Assembly: GCA_037447605.1 (NCBI GenBank)
Contig: CM074816.1
Span: 1,920,745-1,984,744 of the forward strand
Length of the DNA stretch: 64,000 nt
Reading direction: 5' to 3'
Source: Zygnema circumcarinatum
Taxonomy: Eukaryota; Streptophyta; Zygnematophyceae; Zygnematales; Zygnemataceae
In this document: positions 16,336-27,893 of the stretch, piece after piece
How positions within the stretch are numbered: the first letter of the stretch is position 1
Layout of the letters: every line of letters starts with the position of its first letter
The notes under the pieces: generated by a model
The model's database searches: none
Seen by the model: only the letters and a program-made list of their open reading frames with translations
Told to the model about the DNA's origin: nothing
Position numbers and translations under genes: made by a program

Positions 16336-18239
16336 TCATTCGTCCTTTCCTAAAACCTTTTCAACGGCATTTGTGACTGCAGACGTCAGTTTTTGAGCCG
16401 GGGAAGGTGCTACAATAACTCCTTTTGCTTGCCTTGCCAAAAAAGACTTCTTCAGAACTAACAATGCAAGCAACAGTGTGGAAGAAGCCAAAGCGTATGT
16501 GGACATGCCCTGCGTAAATTCCAAAGGAAACAGTAGTCAATACATGCGATGATTTCCTCACCGGATGACAAAGCCCGTGTTCTACATCGAGAAAACAGGC
16601 TTATTGAGAGAGGCATGCGAGAACTGTATTTCTGGTAACATCCAATAATGGTTTTACAACATTGAGTGGAGTAATGTTGCGCTTCCGCACCTTATTCAAC
16701 GGATGGCTCGGATTCGCCACTTGGAGACCCAAAAACACAGCCACAATTCCTCCAATGAAGGCAGTCGCTCCAAACTATTCAGTAGCAGAAAGATCCAAGA
16801 AATGGCAATGTGAGTACGGGGTCACCCAGTGTACCGGAGAGCAAGAAGCTGTTCCAGCAGCACTTGTTTGATGGAAAAAAAATAGTGCCAACAGAATGCA
16901 AGCAGAACAGAAGAACCATGATGAAGAGATAGGATCCCTCACCATCTTGTGTGCCTTATTCACTCGAACTGTATACTTCCTAAGTGCTTTTGGAAGACCG
17001 TACAAAGCAGGAATTCCTCCCAAGCTAACAAGTGATCCAGAAACAAGTGACAAGAGGCCGACTTTCCCGTGAATAGTAGTAAAGTGTGGCTTTCCGTTGA
17101 TGATTTTGTTTGTGTAGATTGCCCACATTCCTACGATGATGGAGGCAGTGGCTGCACCCAGAAGGACTGCGTGAAGCTTCAGAAGAAATTGGCGCTGCTT
17201 TCCCTGCATGAAGCCCGGCATCATGGACGTGGACAAATTAGTAAGCGAGTACAAACTCACACAATACTATATTTGTTGCCTCTGAAGCAAAAAGCTACAA
17301 ATACTTTCTATTCTCACAAGTAGTAGCAGACAAGACCTCGAATAAAGGTACATTAGCTACAGTGGTTTCTATCTAAAGATAAGGACTTGCTCCAAGTAAA
17401 TGAACGAAATCTACGATTTAAGACATATATCATCAGAAAAGACTCGTCCAGCCATTCCCATGTGCTACCAGTCATCTCCGTCCTTACCTTCGCTTGAATG
17501 GATATAAGAATGCCTTCAGCCATAAGAAACAGATATCCCGTTGCAAGAAATGTTGGATGATAGCCAAACCTAGTGCCATTGAAGAACGTTAAAGCGAAGG
17601 CGGCTGGGACAGCGAGACACAGTAGATGTGTGGCAATAGGAATTCCAAATGGACCTTTTGTGCTTTCAAAAGAAACTGAAGCTGACGCCATTACCATCTG
17701 TAAAAGGAGAATGTACAAAAAGAGGTGCTCAGAATGGCGACGGGGTGAACCCAACACTGATTGAACAGCACTCGAATGAGCCTTGGAACGCCAAGCGCTC
17801 GTTCACTCTGACATTACAGAAAGCGTAGACATAAGCATTTCGTGATTCTGCCTGCATTTGTTGTAGATGAGATGAGGTAGGAAAGGAGAGCTAGTGATGG
17901 CTCACACACCGGTTTTTTTACAAGGTTCAGGGCTTGAGCCTCAGGCTGACAACGTGATTCACAGCTCAAGTGAGCGCCTCGAAAGGAGCTTATGAGGGAG
18001 AGCTTGCTTGTCGATGAAGCTGAACCAAATGAGTGCCCAACGACAGAGGTCTTTGAGGAGCTTATGACACTGCTATAGCTTAAGCTCTTGGGAGAAAGCG
18101 GGCAGCGATTGGCCGTTTTTGTAGGAGACTGTCCGCAGGGGGCTGCAGACGATTTCACAGCAGTACTTGCTGCGAGAAGCGAATGCGCATTCAGAAAGCA
18201 GCTTGCGAGGGTGCTCCCAGCGCGGCCGACAAGTACCAT
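16336..18239 (-). CDS. Cytochrome b561 domain protein (CYB561D-like) with N-terminal presequence
   Basis: Predicted transmembrane b-type haem protein that moves electrons across a membrane, as ascorbate-dependent b561 proteins do. Exons (minus): 18239-17910, 17697-17488, 17203-16943, 16774-16691, 16509-16336; 352 aa. Exons 2-5 encode the b561 core with haem-ligand-type histidines in successive helices: FGYHPTFLATGYLFLMAEG, LLKLHAVLLGAATA, FTTIHGKVGLLSLVSG and RVNKAHKM. Spacing and the KPHFTTIHGKVGL loop resemble CYB561D1/D2. Exon 1 adds about 110 Ser/Ala-rich residues (MVLVGRAGSTLASCFLNAHS) with few acidic residues, reading like a plastid or mitochondrial presequence. An in-frame TTG lies further upstream, but the first ATG is at 18239. 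The location and electron donor are inferred. Confidence 0.8.
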
Positions 18240-18569
18240 GACGCGTGAAAGGATAAGCAGAAATGCAATAAACAAGGAAGCAGAGGATTGGGAAGGGCCA
18301 CAAGGCAGGATGAAGGGGGCTGGACTCAGAACTGGAACTGGCGCGGATCGAGGGGCAGTGCTGCGCGGTGCTAACGCTGGTCCCTCCCTCCCTCACAGGC
18401 ACCGCACCACCTGCAATCCAAAAATTGCTTCCTTTCCGTGCTTTTTCGTTTTTCTATCTTTTGATGTTTTATAGGAAAAGTTGTGTTGTTGTTGTTCTTG
18501 TTCTATATGTCTTTTTGTGTTTTTAATTTCACATCTCTTTCACTTTTCTTTTTGTTTTGGAAAATGATG
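18240..18569. other. Upstream flank of cytochrome b561 gene
   Basis: Promoter side of the b561 gene, followed by a T-rich stretch (18480-18560) that abuts the inverted-repeat element. No separate gene seen. Confidence 0.4.
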
Positions 18570-19557
18570 CAGCGGCCCCACTCTTTGGATATCGGCGCCC
18601 CCTTTTGGGAAAAAATGTACTTTTTTTTTTGGCTAATCATCCCCCCCCTTGGATCTTTCGGGAGGAGGATCCGACCGTGCACCGACGTACGGCGCCGCGC
18701 ATCGCGGCGTGGCCCGTGAGATGCGGCGAGCCTACGGAAACGTTGTCCTCACCTGACCCTTTTGGGTCAGAGGTTGCCACGTGGCAGTCTTCCATTGGAC
18801 AACCCTGCTGCCGGTCCCCCATGCCGATACAGTGGACCCCCATAATATTTTCGCCATGGTTTCGGCAAATACTGGGCGAAAATATTGTAATTTGCAAATA
18901 TAAGGTCCGTGTTACCAATAGGCGAGCGGTATTATGTTAGAGTTCATGTCTGTTCGTACGTATCGTATCGTATCGTATCGTACCGTGCTTTAGATACACG
19001 AGCTCCTATGGGCGCCGTACGTATACCGTACGACTTAGAGATTTTATTCGTACTTACCGTACAGCGTAAAAGCGTGACCCATGTTTGAAATCCGTTTCGA
19101 TTAACAGATTTTGTATTGGAGAATAGGTCAGGTTAGGTTAACACCCCTAATACGTTAACATTGAGTTACCGTACAAAAAAGTGGTTTCGGCAAAATCGGG
19201 GCGAATTTCTTGGGGACGCACTGTACAAGGTGGAAAATATTATGGGGGTCCACTGTATCGGCATGGGGGACCGGCAGCAGGGCTGTCCAATGGCAGACTG
19301 CCACGTGGCAACCTCTGACCCAAACGGGTCAGGTGAGGACAACTTTTCCGTAGGCTCGCCGCATCTCGCGGGCCACGCCGCGATGCGCGGCGCCGTACGT
19401 CGGTGCACGGTCGGATCCTGCGCGCGAGGCGCGGGGTCCGATTGTCTACAAGATCTCTCCTCCCGAAAGATCCAAGGGGGGGGCGTGATTAGCCAAAAAA
19501 AAAAAGTACATTTTTTTCCCAAAAGGGGGCGCCGATATCCAAAAAGTGGGGCCGCTG
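18570..19557. mobile_element. Pogo/Tigger-like inverted-repeat DNA element (outer element)
   Basis: A 988-base element with long terminal inverted repeats of roughly 260-330 bases. The left arm starts CAGCGGCCCCACTCTTTGG at 18570 and the right arm is its inverse, ending ...GGGGCCGCTG at 19557. TA follows the right end and TG (probably a mutated TA) precedes the left. CAG-starting ends and a TA target are typical of pogo/Tigger members of the Tc1/mariner superfamily. The arms share matching peptide-like shadow frames only because they are inverted copies. There is no transposase, so it is non-autonomous. The right arm carries an extra 20-30 base segment near 19416-19450. Confidence 0.7.
18830..19255. 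mobile_element. Inner pogo-like inverted-repeat element nested in the palindrome
   Basis: Its ends are CAGTGGACCCCCATAATATT and the exact inverse, both flanked by TA (GATA|CAG and CTG|TATC). The first bases resemble those of the enclosing element (CAGYGGMCCC). The interior holds an A/T-rich spacer and a GTATC tandem (18957-18985). This is either a nested insertion or a composite of related ends. Confidence 0.65.
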
Positions 19558-19887
19558 TATCATTTTCCTTTGTTTTCCTTTTTTACTTTCAAGTACTAAG
19601 GACAGCGCTTGGCCGAAAGTGTGCTGCGTGGATAATGGCCAATCATAGCCTGCCATGTCATCGTATATGCATACGTGGCACGACATGATTGCTCGGAGTA
19701 TAGCGTACGGAGATGTGTCCGACTCCCGCGTGCTTGCCAGAACGCGGCCCATCGGCAACGGTCCGGCCAACCAAACCGGCGATCCACAACTGGCGGGAGG
19801 CGGACCGGCCCCTAGAGCGTGTTGGGCTTGCTCGCATATGCGCATGACATCGGGCCTAGGGCCGCCCACAGGTCATTTGAGAATGAA

Positions 19888-20082
19888 TTGGCATTGACCC
19901 CACGCATGGCGATGGGATCACCTGTCCATGGACAACAACAGCAACAACAACAACATGGAGAGCCACGGAACATTCATTTGTGAGCGGTTCCTCTTGGCTC
20001 TGCATGTTGTTGTTGTTGTTGTTGTTGTTGTTATTGTTCCATGGACAGGCGATAGCATCGCCATCGTGAGATCAATGCCAAG
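19888..20082. repeat. Inverted pair of a dispersed repeat with (CAA/TTG)n core
   Basis: Copy one (19888-19970) reads TTGGCATTGA...ATGGCGATGG...GTCCATGGACAAC(AAC)n...AGCCACGG. Copy two (19985-20082) is its reverse complement with a longer TTG run. Three more copies lie elsewhere in the window, near 30047, 47592 and 62172. No coding capacity is seen; it may be a MITE-like family. Confidence 0.7.
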
Positions 20083-20228
20083 TCAATTCTCCGATTCCAG
20101 GACGGCAACCTGTACGGCATGTACCAATTCCGTACGTTATGAGATGTCGTACTTTCATATGCGTTCCACGCGCCCCGTTCTACAGATTCGCAACATGTGA
20201 ACGCAGCGTTTTATAGCACAGAACTCGG

Positions 20229-20315
20229 CGCCACAATTCCCCATGTAGCGCCACATTTCCCCATGTAGCGCCACATTTCCCCATGTAGCGCCACGTTTCC
20301 CCATGTAGCGCCACC
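20229..20315. repeat. 20-bp tandem repeat, about four copies
   Basis: Four units of CCCCATGTAGCGCCACATTT with one or two substitutions, directly upstream of the XEG113-like promoter region. Confidence 0.9.
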
Positions 20316-20594
20316 CTTGCCTGACACCATCCTGCCGTACTGTTCCATGTTTTGTCCGTACATATTTTCCACCGTTACCCGCACGGCAGTACCTACCACC
20401 ATACCGTATCGTATCGGTACAGTACCTTTTCCCTTACAGCCTTGCAAGCTGGCCTCTCATCTCTCTCTCCCTCTGCCCATCCTTCTCTCTTTCCCTTTCC
20501 CCTTCCACAATGTCTTGACAGGCGGCCATCCCTCAGGAGCAGCTGTAGCTCTCGCTCCTCTCCCTCCCTCTCGCCCTCCAGCACAGCCTTCAAT
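20316..20594 (+). promoter_or_regulatory. Promoter region of XEG113-like gene rich in GTAC words
   Basis: Between 20335 and 20430 there are several GTAC-containing words (CCGTACTG, CCGTACAT, CAGTACC, GGTACAGTACC), followed by a CT-rich leader. GTAC cores occur in many other upstream regions of this window. Confidence 0.4.
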
Positions 20595-23500
20595 ATGCGA
20601 TCCCCTTCCAGCTCCAGAGCAGGCGCCGTCTCCCACTCTGCCTTCCGGTTTGCCCTGTTGGTTTTCTTTCTCGTCATCGGGTACTATGTCGGCCGGCCCG
20701 TGTACTGGACGCTGGAGTCGCGCATCCGTGACTTTAAAGAAGGGGTTGCGTCGCAGAGAGCTGCACTGATAGCAAAAGGCCAAGGTACGTGCTCATTGTT
20801 TAACTGCAGGTCTCGCATCACGAGGAGGCAGATGTTCCTCCTTGCCCTTGTTTTGCAGACATTTGGAATCCCATTGTCTTTTTTTGGATAATTGTGTCAT
20901 CATATTGCCAAGGTCGGATGGATGTGGTTCAGATGATGGCATGTTAGGGCTTGCTCTTTCAGCTATATAGCAGGATTCAGGGATTTACTTTGATGGATAT
21001 TTTTCGGAGCTTGCTGTTGGCAGAACAGCTGAAGGATTAGGTCAAGTGAATAGGTTGTGATCGACCTGCCGAGAGTAATGAGCAGCCTTAGTTTGCTCAT
21101 TTAAATGAGCTAGTCTTTAGTATTATCCCCACCCACTTGGATAAGAACGCCACCGTTTCCATTAAGCAGGACACACTCACCGAGCGGTATTTCACGCGCC
21201 GTTATCAACTTTTCATTTGCGGCTTCTATTGCTCAGCTTTACCTTATCGCTTTGTCGTTCAGGAACCTCCGAGTCTGTCCTTGCTCTTGCCAATTTTCGT
21301 CTCTCCGAGTCGTCTGCCACTAAGACGGGTAATCTTTTCCTTCACTTGCCTTTCCCAGGTCTCACGTTGGAGGGCTTAGAGAAGAGCTTGGAAGATCCTG
21401 ATTTAGAACCAAATCCTGACCTTCCTTTGACTGACGATCAGCGGCAGCGATTTGAAGCAATAAACAAGCGGAGAGAGGAGCGGCTGAGTAAAGCTAAAGC
21501 AGCCGCTGAGTCTGCCAAAACCGCAGCAGCAGAGGCAGTGGAGGAAGTGATTAAGGAAACAAAAACGGAAGAGATTGAGGAAACAAAATTGGAAGAAGAA
21601 GCCAAAGCTGGGCCCTCAGCATCTACACAACAGAAGGAGGTTTTTGCAAGGGGAGTGAGAGACATTATTCATGAAGGGAAGCCGTTACTGGAAGCTTTTA
21701 AACGCTCGATATTCGAGAAGCCAGAGACACGGGAGATTCCCCCGAGAGAAGAATTTGCGTTGCGGAAGGAAATGATCGAATTCCGAGCAAGGAACAATGT
21801 CATTGTGGTTACATTTGCAAATTTCGCCTTCATGGACTTCGTTGTGAATTGGGTGCGGCATTTGACAGACCTTGGGGTCTTTAACATTCTCGTCGGTGAG
21901 TGGGTTCTGATATTCATCATTCCTTAGTGTTCTCAGGGGTTTCTATGGTTTCAGAAATTGAGGTTTTTTGCGTTTCCAGTGGTTTTCAGCCTTTTCCTGA
22001 AGAGATAAGGTTGTCAACATGACCTGCAACACCTTCAAAAGTGTGGGCCTGTCAAATTCTTCAACGTAAAGGAACTTCTGCCCCTGACGTCATGGATCAA
22101 GTGCTTTGCAAGCCATGATCACCTTAAAAACTTGAAGTCTTCCATTAGCCCTAAGGCCCAAGAACCTCACAAGGTTTCTAGCCCTCTAGCTGGTAAATGT
22201 GAAACCCCGCGTGCACGGAAGCAAGAAGCCGAAGATAGCTCAAAGTTGCTCGAATAAACGATGTTTTTTTGGGTTGGTCAGGCGCGATGGATACACAGAT
22301 ATTGGAAGGCCTTTACTTGGAAGGCGTCCCTGTGTTTGACATGGAGAGCGGAATGTCCACCATTGATGTGGGATGGGGAACACCCATTTTTCATAAAATG
22401 GGGCGCGAGAAAATCACACTTATTAATGTGTTTTTATCGATGAACTATGAGCTCCTCATTTGTGACACGGACATGGTCTGGCTTCAGGTACGACTCTACT
22501 ATTGTCTCCTCCTTCCATCAACCCTTAAAGGCTCAAACTCGCTGCTCCGTGCATGCACAATGATTGACTGAAATTTGCTGATTGTGTTGAAAATGTGGAT
22601 GTGTGCTCGATGACTTTTTTGGAACAGAATCCGTTACCCTGGTTCAGGCGGTGGCCAGATGCTGACGTCCTAACATCGAGTGATGAGGTCATTCGGACAG
22701 TTCATGATGACAGCCTTGAACATTGGGATCGGGGTAAGTTGAGAGAGCCATTTCTCAATGTAACAGACAGTCGATGATGGGTTCCAGGTGCAGGGTCAAT
22801 GTATCAACATGATTAACTTTACTTCGGCAGTATTGACAATGCTTTTCTTACTATGGGATTGGGGTGTATTTCATGAACTTATGTAACAGCTCATGCTGCT
22901 TACAATATCGGGATATTGCTCTACCGCCCGACTGAAGCCGCGAAAAGACAGGCCCGAGAATGGGCAGAAGTTTTGGCAGCAGATGACAAGATATGGGACC
23001 AAAACGCATTCAATGATCTCATGCGCAGACAATGGGGGCCGGGACTGGAGAACGGAAATGGTCTTTTCTATGCGTATGATGGAACGTTGAGGCTCGGAGT
23101 TATGCCTGTCAGCATTTTCTGCAGTGGCCATACATACTTCGTTCAAGTGAGAATTACTATTACTTACTGTTACCTCTTTTGAAGTTGCATTTTTTTCAAA
23201 TAGGTGAGGCTAATGGGGGGCATGTGGAGTAAGGACGTTCCTTTCATTGTTGGGCTCTGAAAGACAAGCAATTTAGGGCTTCTACCGTTCTTGTCTGTCC
23301 TTCCTTTCACAACCTTTTTGTCTCGTGCTTTTGATGTGCAGCACCTTTATAAGCAGGTTGGCTTGCAACCTTATGCTGTTCACACTACATTTCAGTATGC
23401 CGGTACCCCCGGGAAACGGCACCGTCTCAGAGAAGCGAAAGCTTTTTACGATAAACCCGAATACTACGACCCCAAAGGTCGTTTACGTATCCCTTCATTT

Positions 23501-26500
23501 TGCTTCAAAGCATTGCTGTTGGCGATGTCTACGGGTCAAGGAAGCAAATCTATTTATGAATTTTGTGTGTACTTTTCTGGATTTATAGTACTTTTGAGGG
23601 TAGTAAGACCTCATTAAGTGGATCGCAAATCGCAAAATTTCACTGGAGGACGGAAGTCTGTCTGCATGTGTCCAGGTGGCGTTATTTCATTTGTTCCCGA
23701 CCTTCCCGAGGAGCTTCTTACGGGTGGTGCACATACAGTGGAATCTCACTTTGCCCTTGTTAACCATCAGGTAGGCTGCTTTCTCGTAACGAGGATTTCT
23801 GGAGAAAGCAGTAGTAAAGGCCAAAACAGGATAAAATAAAACAGGAGTGAGATCTGTAAAGCAGTAAGGAGGATTAAATGTGTTATATGAGGAATTTGGG
23901 TCTGATACTTGTTGAATACTATCTTTTTCTTTGTGTTTTCTAAACGTTGGGGTTTGGAGGATGGAAATGCTGCAGCTCAAGCAAATACGATCGGCCTTAG
24001 CAATCGCGACAATTCTGGAACGAACTTTGGTATGTGGGTATAATTGAACCCCCTCTTCTCCTCCTTTACCTGCAAAGCGCAAGCATTCTTACTTCAAAAG
24101 CTTGACTTAAATATTTCACAATGCATCCAAGCCTTTTTGCAAAGGAAGAACCGTTGAAGCTCTCCATTCCTCTCTTGCCTTTTGGCTTTTATGTGTTATT
24201 GTCGTAACCATAGGTCCCTCGAGGCTCGTCTCACTCTCCCCTTGTCACATATTCGAATTCCATAGTGCTTTTTCGTTCTGCCTCAACCTTTTTTTCGTTT
24301 CTCCTTTTTCTTAGAGTTTTGCACCTTTTCTGGCCAAGCGCATCCACTCCCTTGCTCATTCGAAACGGTCCCCTTCCTTACAATATCTGCTGAAGTTCTT
24401 TCTTCCTGTCCCTCTCCCAACACTGAAATATGCCACCTCATACGCTGCGCTTTTTATCATCTTCTATCCCCAGTCAATGATGTGCCGCGATCCAAACTTG
24501 TACCGATAGTTTCAAACCTTAGTCTCCTTGAGCTCCCTCCCGTACATTCCTATATTAATATCTACATCAACATCGACATCAATATTATTACCAATATCGA
24601 TATCTATGTCAATGCCAACGATCAAATGTCAATGCCAACGATCAAATGTCAATGCCAACGATCAAATGTTTATGTCAACGTCAATGTCGAGGGCAATGTG
24701 AATGTCAATATTCCTAGCAATATCAATATCATTGTAAATTGACATGATCTGTCTGCTTGCAGGTCTTCCCTGAGTTGTGGTGCCGCTTTGACCGCATGTG
24801 GTATCCGCACCCCGGAATCCTTCCCGGCACCGCCACCCCCCAGCCCCTGCTGTGCCCCCTGGACCAGGTCTTCCAGGTCAGTGTTCATGGGGGGCATGAC
24901 ATGACATGGCATGGCATGGCATGGCATGGCATGGCATGACATGCCAACGCCATGCCATGGCTGAACCATTCATCGCCATGAAGGGTCCCAGGGGCCTCCT
25001 CCATTGTGGGTCCAGTTTTGGCAGGCACTGGCAGGGCTTCTGAGTGGCATCAATACTCCTCAGCCATTGTTGGCGCCCCTGGATTGTGTCTTCTTAGTCA
25101 ATGATCAGTCAAGGAAATGGTTAAGAGGACGGACATGTTCACAGAGAAGCTGTAAAGGTTTGCAAAGTGAGGAACATAACTTTTTGGTTGCAGCTGCTTA
25201 ATCTAATGCAGCTTATTTTCGGTCTTTGGGGGTCACACAGATACACAACATGGTCAGTGGTGCCCTTCCGGAAGGGGAGTTCGGCCCAGACATTCCTTTT
25301 CGCGAATATTCGTTTTTAGAGAATCCACTGCTGCCAGAATATGTAAGTTGTCCTGAAAAACATTGTGTTAAACGGGTGGTTCAGGCGGGGAGGAGAGAGT
25401 GAGGGAGCGAGAGAGACAGAGAGAGACAGAGAAGGTTGTATATCGGTGGCATGAATGTCTTTTGGGTTATATCTCTCGTACTGCAATCATTTCACTGTCC
25501 TTGTAATCCCATGCTTCTGATGACAGTGATGATCTATCTTGTTACAAAAGTAAGATCATCACATCGACTCTGTCGAGGTGCTTGTTTCTTTTGTTGACTT
25601 TGAAAAGTGGACGAAAGAGGGATGCCGATGGGTTTGTGCCACAGGTTCGATCATCAAAACTTTCGGTTCAGCTCTGTACTAAGGGGCAGGAGGGATGCCC
25701 AAATTCTCCTGCTCCAGGGGCTAACAGTATTCTGCAGTTGCCTAGAGGCAGCACACAACGGGAGGTGAGGTTCGACTTCAATCCCTCTCCTACTTTTCAA
25801 TATATGAATTTGCTGCTTTAGTCCGATATTAACTAACATGAAATTGGGCTTTATTATTGGGACTGCTAATGCTGCAGATTCTTGAGATATTGACACCCTT
25901 CCAAGATGTCAAAGTTTTGGAATTTGCATCAATGTTGGACGTTTTCAGCGGGTGGACCAATGTGGTAGGCCTCTCCGTCTCTTCTCCTACAATGATATGT
26001 CATGCAGATTTGACTTTTTCTTATGCCCAAAGAATGAGAGAGGGAGGGAGGGAGGGAGGGAGGGAGGGATGGATGGAGGGAGGGGGTGGCCATGAAGTGA
26101 GAGTCTATAACATTATTTTCCCCTCCTTCAAGCCCAATCGTCATCAGTTCGGGTCAAGTGAAAAAGAAATGATCAAGATGATTGCTCGTCTGGTCATAGC
26201 TAGAATCCGAGAAGTGGGGGACTACGTTATAACCTTGGAAAAGGCTATGATTTAAATGTTGAAGTCGTATTCTCAGCAAGTAAAGCATTGCGACGGACCT
26301 TCTGATTCTATTAGCCAGTAAAAATACCAGGAGTTTTTTTTTCCCAGGATTTTTTATCTTTTGTGGGCCAGTGCACATGTAGCCCCTGTTCAGACCCTTC
26401 TTTTAATGTTTTTCGGATCTTTAGGTATGTTTGGTTTGGCTCTTAAAAAGAAAGAAATTACTGGCGGTCACTGGAAGTCACCAGTGAGCACAGGTCCTCA

Positions 26501-27008
26501 GAAGTTCAGGTTCATTTATTGAGCTCCGCTTGGGTGTAGTTTCGTAGGTCTACACAAGGGACAGGGTTTGGATTGGGTAGATTCTGTTCGACCCAAACTC
26601 CTTAATTATGGTCGCCTTTGCCCTGTACTTTGCATATCCCTGGCGGTTGATTGGACGTCGACCTCAAACATGTTTTATCAAAATTTGACCAACTGATTGA
26701 GCAATCGACACTGAACTGATTGATGTGATCGACTGACTGAACTCATTGTTGTCCAATCAAACCGACTGACATGCCAACCGACCGATCGACTGACTCACTG
26801 ACTGACCTACTCTCTAACCAACCGGCTGCGTTCCTTTTTGCAGGAGCAAGAAAGAAAATTCAACCAGCGAGTGAAGTTGTATGTGGGCATATGGTGCTGC
26901 GTAAACGCTCATCCCGGGCACATTTATTACGATATGTTTGCAGACCAGAAAGAGGGGTGGCTTCCAAAACCCCCCGCGAGCCCTTCTGAAGACCACCCTC
27001 CAGTCTGA
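20595..27008 (+). CDS. XEG113: GT77 beta-arabinofuranosyltransferase, XEG113-like
   Basis: Golgi type II membrane glycosyltransferase. Plant XEG113 extends arabinose chains on hydroxyproline of extensins. Fourteen exons: 20595-20784, 21263-21328, 21359-21895, 22282-22487, 22628-22733, 22890-23146, 23342-23477, 23676-23770, 23976-24029, 24763-24876, 25241-25342, 25645-25764, 25878-25964, 26844-27008; 744 aa. An N-terminal signal-anchor (FALLVFFLVIGYYVG) is followed by a Lys/Glu-rich stem coiled coil. The catalytic domain has FANFAFMDFVVNWVRHL, STIDVGWGTPIFHKMGREK, the DxD metal site in ICDTDMVWL, VHTTFQYAGTPGKRHRLREA and HTVESHFALVNHQ. The C-terminus KLYVGIWCC...PGHIYYDMF also matches XEG113. 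Phases agree throughout. The donors after 23477 (GTCGTT) and 25964 are weaker choices. Identity is strong. Confidence 0.94.
24541..24740 (+). repeat. ATCAAT-like short repeats and 20-bp tandem in XEG113 intron 9
   Basis: Degenerate 6-mers (ATCAAT, GTCAAT) surround three perfect copies of TCAATGCCAACGATCAAATG at about 24608-24668. Non-coding. Confidence 0.85.
24894..24960 (+). repeat. GGCAT pentamer tandem repeat in XEG113 intron 10
   Basis: A run of ATGGC/ATGAC pentamers just after the exon 10 donor, ending in a short CATGCC palindrome. Confidence 0.85.
24985..25098 (+). pseudogene. Decayed duplicate of XEG113 exon 10
   Basis: Within intron 10 a segment translates as PLWVQFWQALAGLLSG...TPQPLLAPLDCVF. 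It aligns residue by residue with true exon 10 (ELWCRFDRMW...GILPG, TPQPLLCPLDQVF). The true exon ends TTCCAG|GTCAGT, whereas the copy has TTCTTAGTCAATG, so the GT donor is lost. It reads as a tandem exon duplication that is now degenerate. Confidence 0.7.
26037..26086 (+). repeat. (GGGA)n microsatellite
   Basis: About 50 bases of GGGA/GGAT repeats in XEG113 intron 13, potentially G-quadruplex-forming. Confidence 0.85.
26690..26830 (+). repeat. Degenerate GACT/ACCG tetranucleotide repeats
   Basis: Interspersed GACTGACT, ACTCACTG and ACCGACCG words at the end of XEG113 intron 13, up to the CTTTTTGCAG acceptor. Confidence 0.6.
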
Positions 27009-27893
27009 CTTGGGATCCTTCCTCCCTCCCTCCCGTCTGTATTTGGGCCCTTCTGGAGAAGCAGAGACTAACCAAAATTATAAAATATTTCCAGAAACGG
27101 TCCTCTTTCAGAATAGAAATGGGTACAGAATCGCTACTGGTGAAGGATATAGAGGTGGTCGACAGAAGTGCGGGTCCTAGCGTTACCTTCCTTCCGCCGC
27201 CTCCCTTTTTACGTTTTTTTTTTAAATAACTTGTTCAAAGAAAATGAATATCGAGGAAGCCGACTTGCGCCGTTGTGTTCAGCTTGGAACGAGAGGATTG
27301 TTCTACGGATGACATTGAAAAATTCAAGTCGAGATGGGAGCACGAGTTGACATTACAAGAATGTAATTGAGGTGTCTAACTGTAGTAGACTTATGATTTT
27401 GACGCTCGTCCTTCGCAAACTTAGTGTTTCTCAGGCTTTCTGCAGAATTAGTGCAAAACAGAGTTCAAAGCAGTTACTTGTCCTAGTTTGCCCTTCGGCT
27501 GTTCTGAAATTTCTGAATGTTCAAATTATTTTTTTGGTTCCGAATACATGAGTAGGTGAGCACTGCCAGCTATGCCCAAAAATGACGGGCACCTCTTTTT
27601 TCTTAACTATTTTTTATTTCTGTGCATTACGTTATAATCGCCTACACTATCACATGCCCAATCCAGAATTTCAGCTGTTTGTGTCCATGATAGTTGAAAG
27701 GCAGTGAGAAACTCGAACAATACTGTTGTATCTAAATGCAGCAAAAGAATGAATTTGCTGTTAATCCTGCAGAAGTAGAATAGCTGCAAAAGTTGCAAGA
27801 TGTTCCGTAAGAAGCTATTACTCACTTGTTTACGGAAATCCTGAAATGCGCCTTTGGTACTGGATAACTTAGGATGCAAGCTCAAATTTGACC
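27009..27893. other. Convergent intergenic region
   Basis: Between the XEG113-like and NTF2-like 3' ends. An open frame ending in a canonical donor (FRKQ|GTGAGT, near 27826) on the minus strand could be a 3'-UTR intron of the NTF2-like gene. Nothing else is supported. Confidence 0.4.

Noticed and set aside
18557-19688. Matching open frames on opposite strands (PTVHRRTAPRIAAWP)
   Set aside because: They are the two arms of one inverted repeat read in opposite directions, not genes.
24541-24740. Repeat block as a possible CRISPR-like array
   Set aside because: The 20-base units are perfectly contiguous without spacers and lie in an intron of a nuclear gene.
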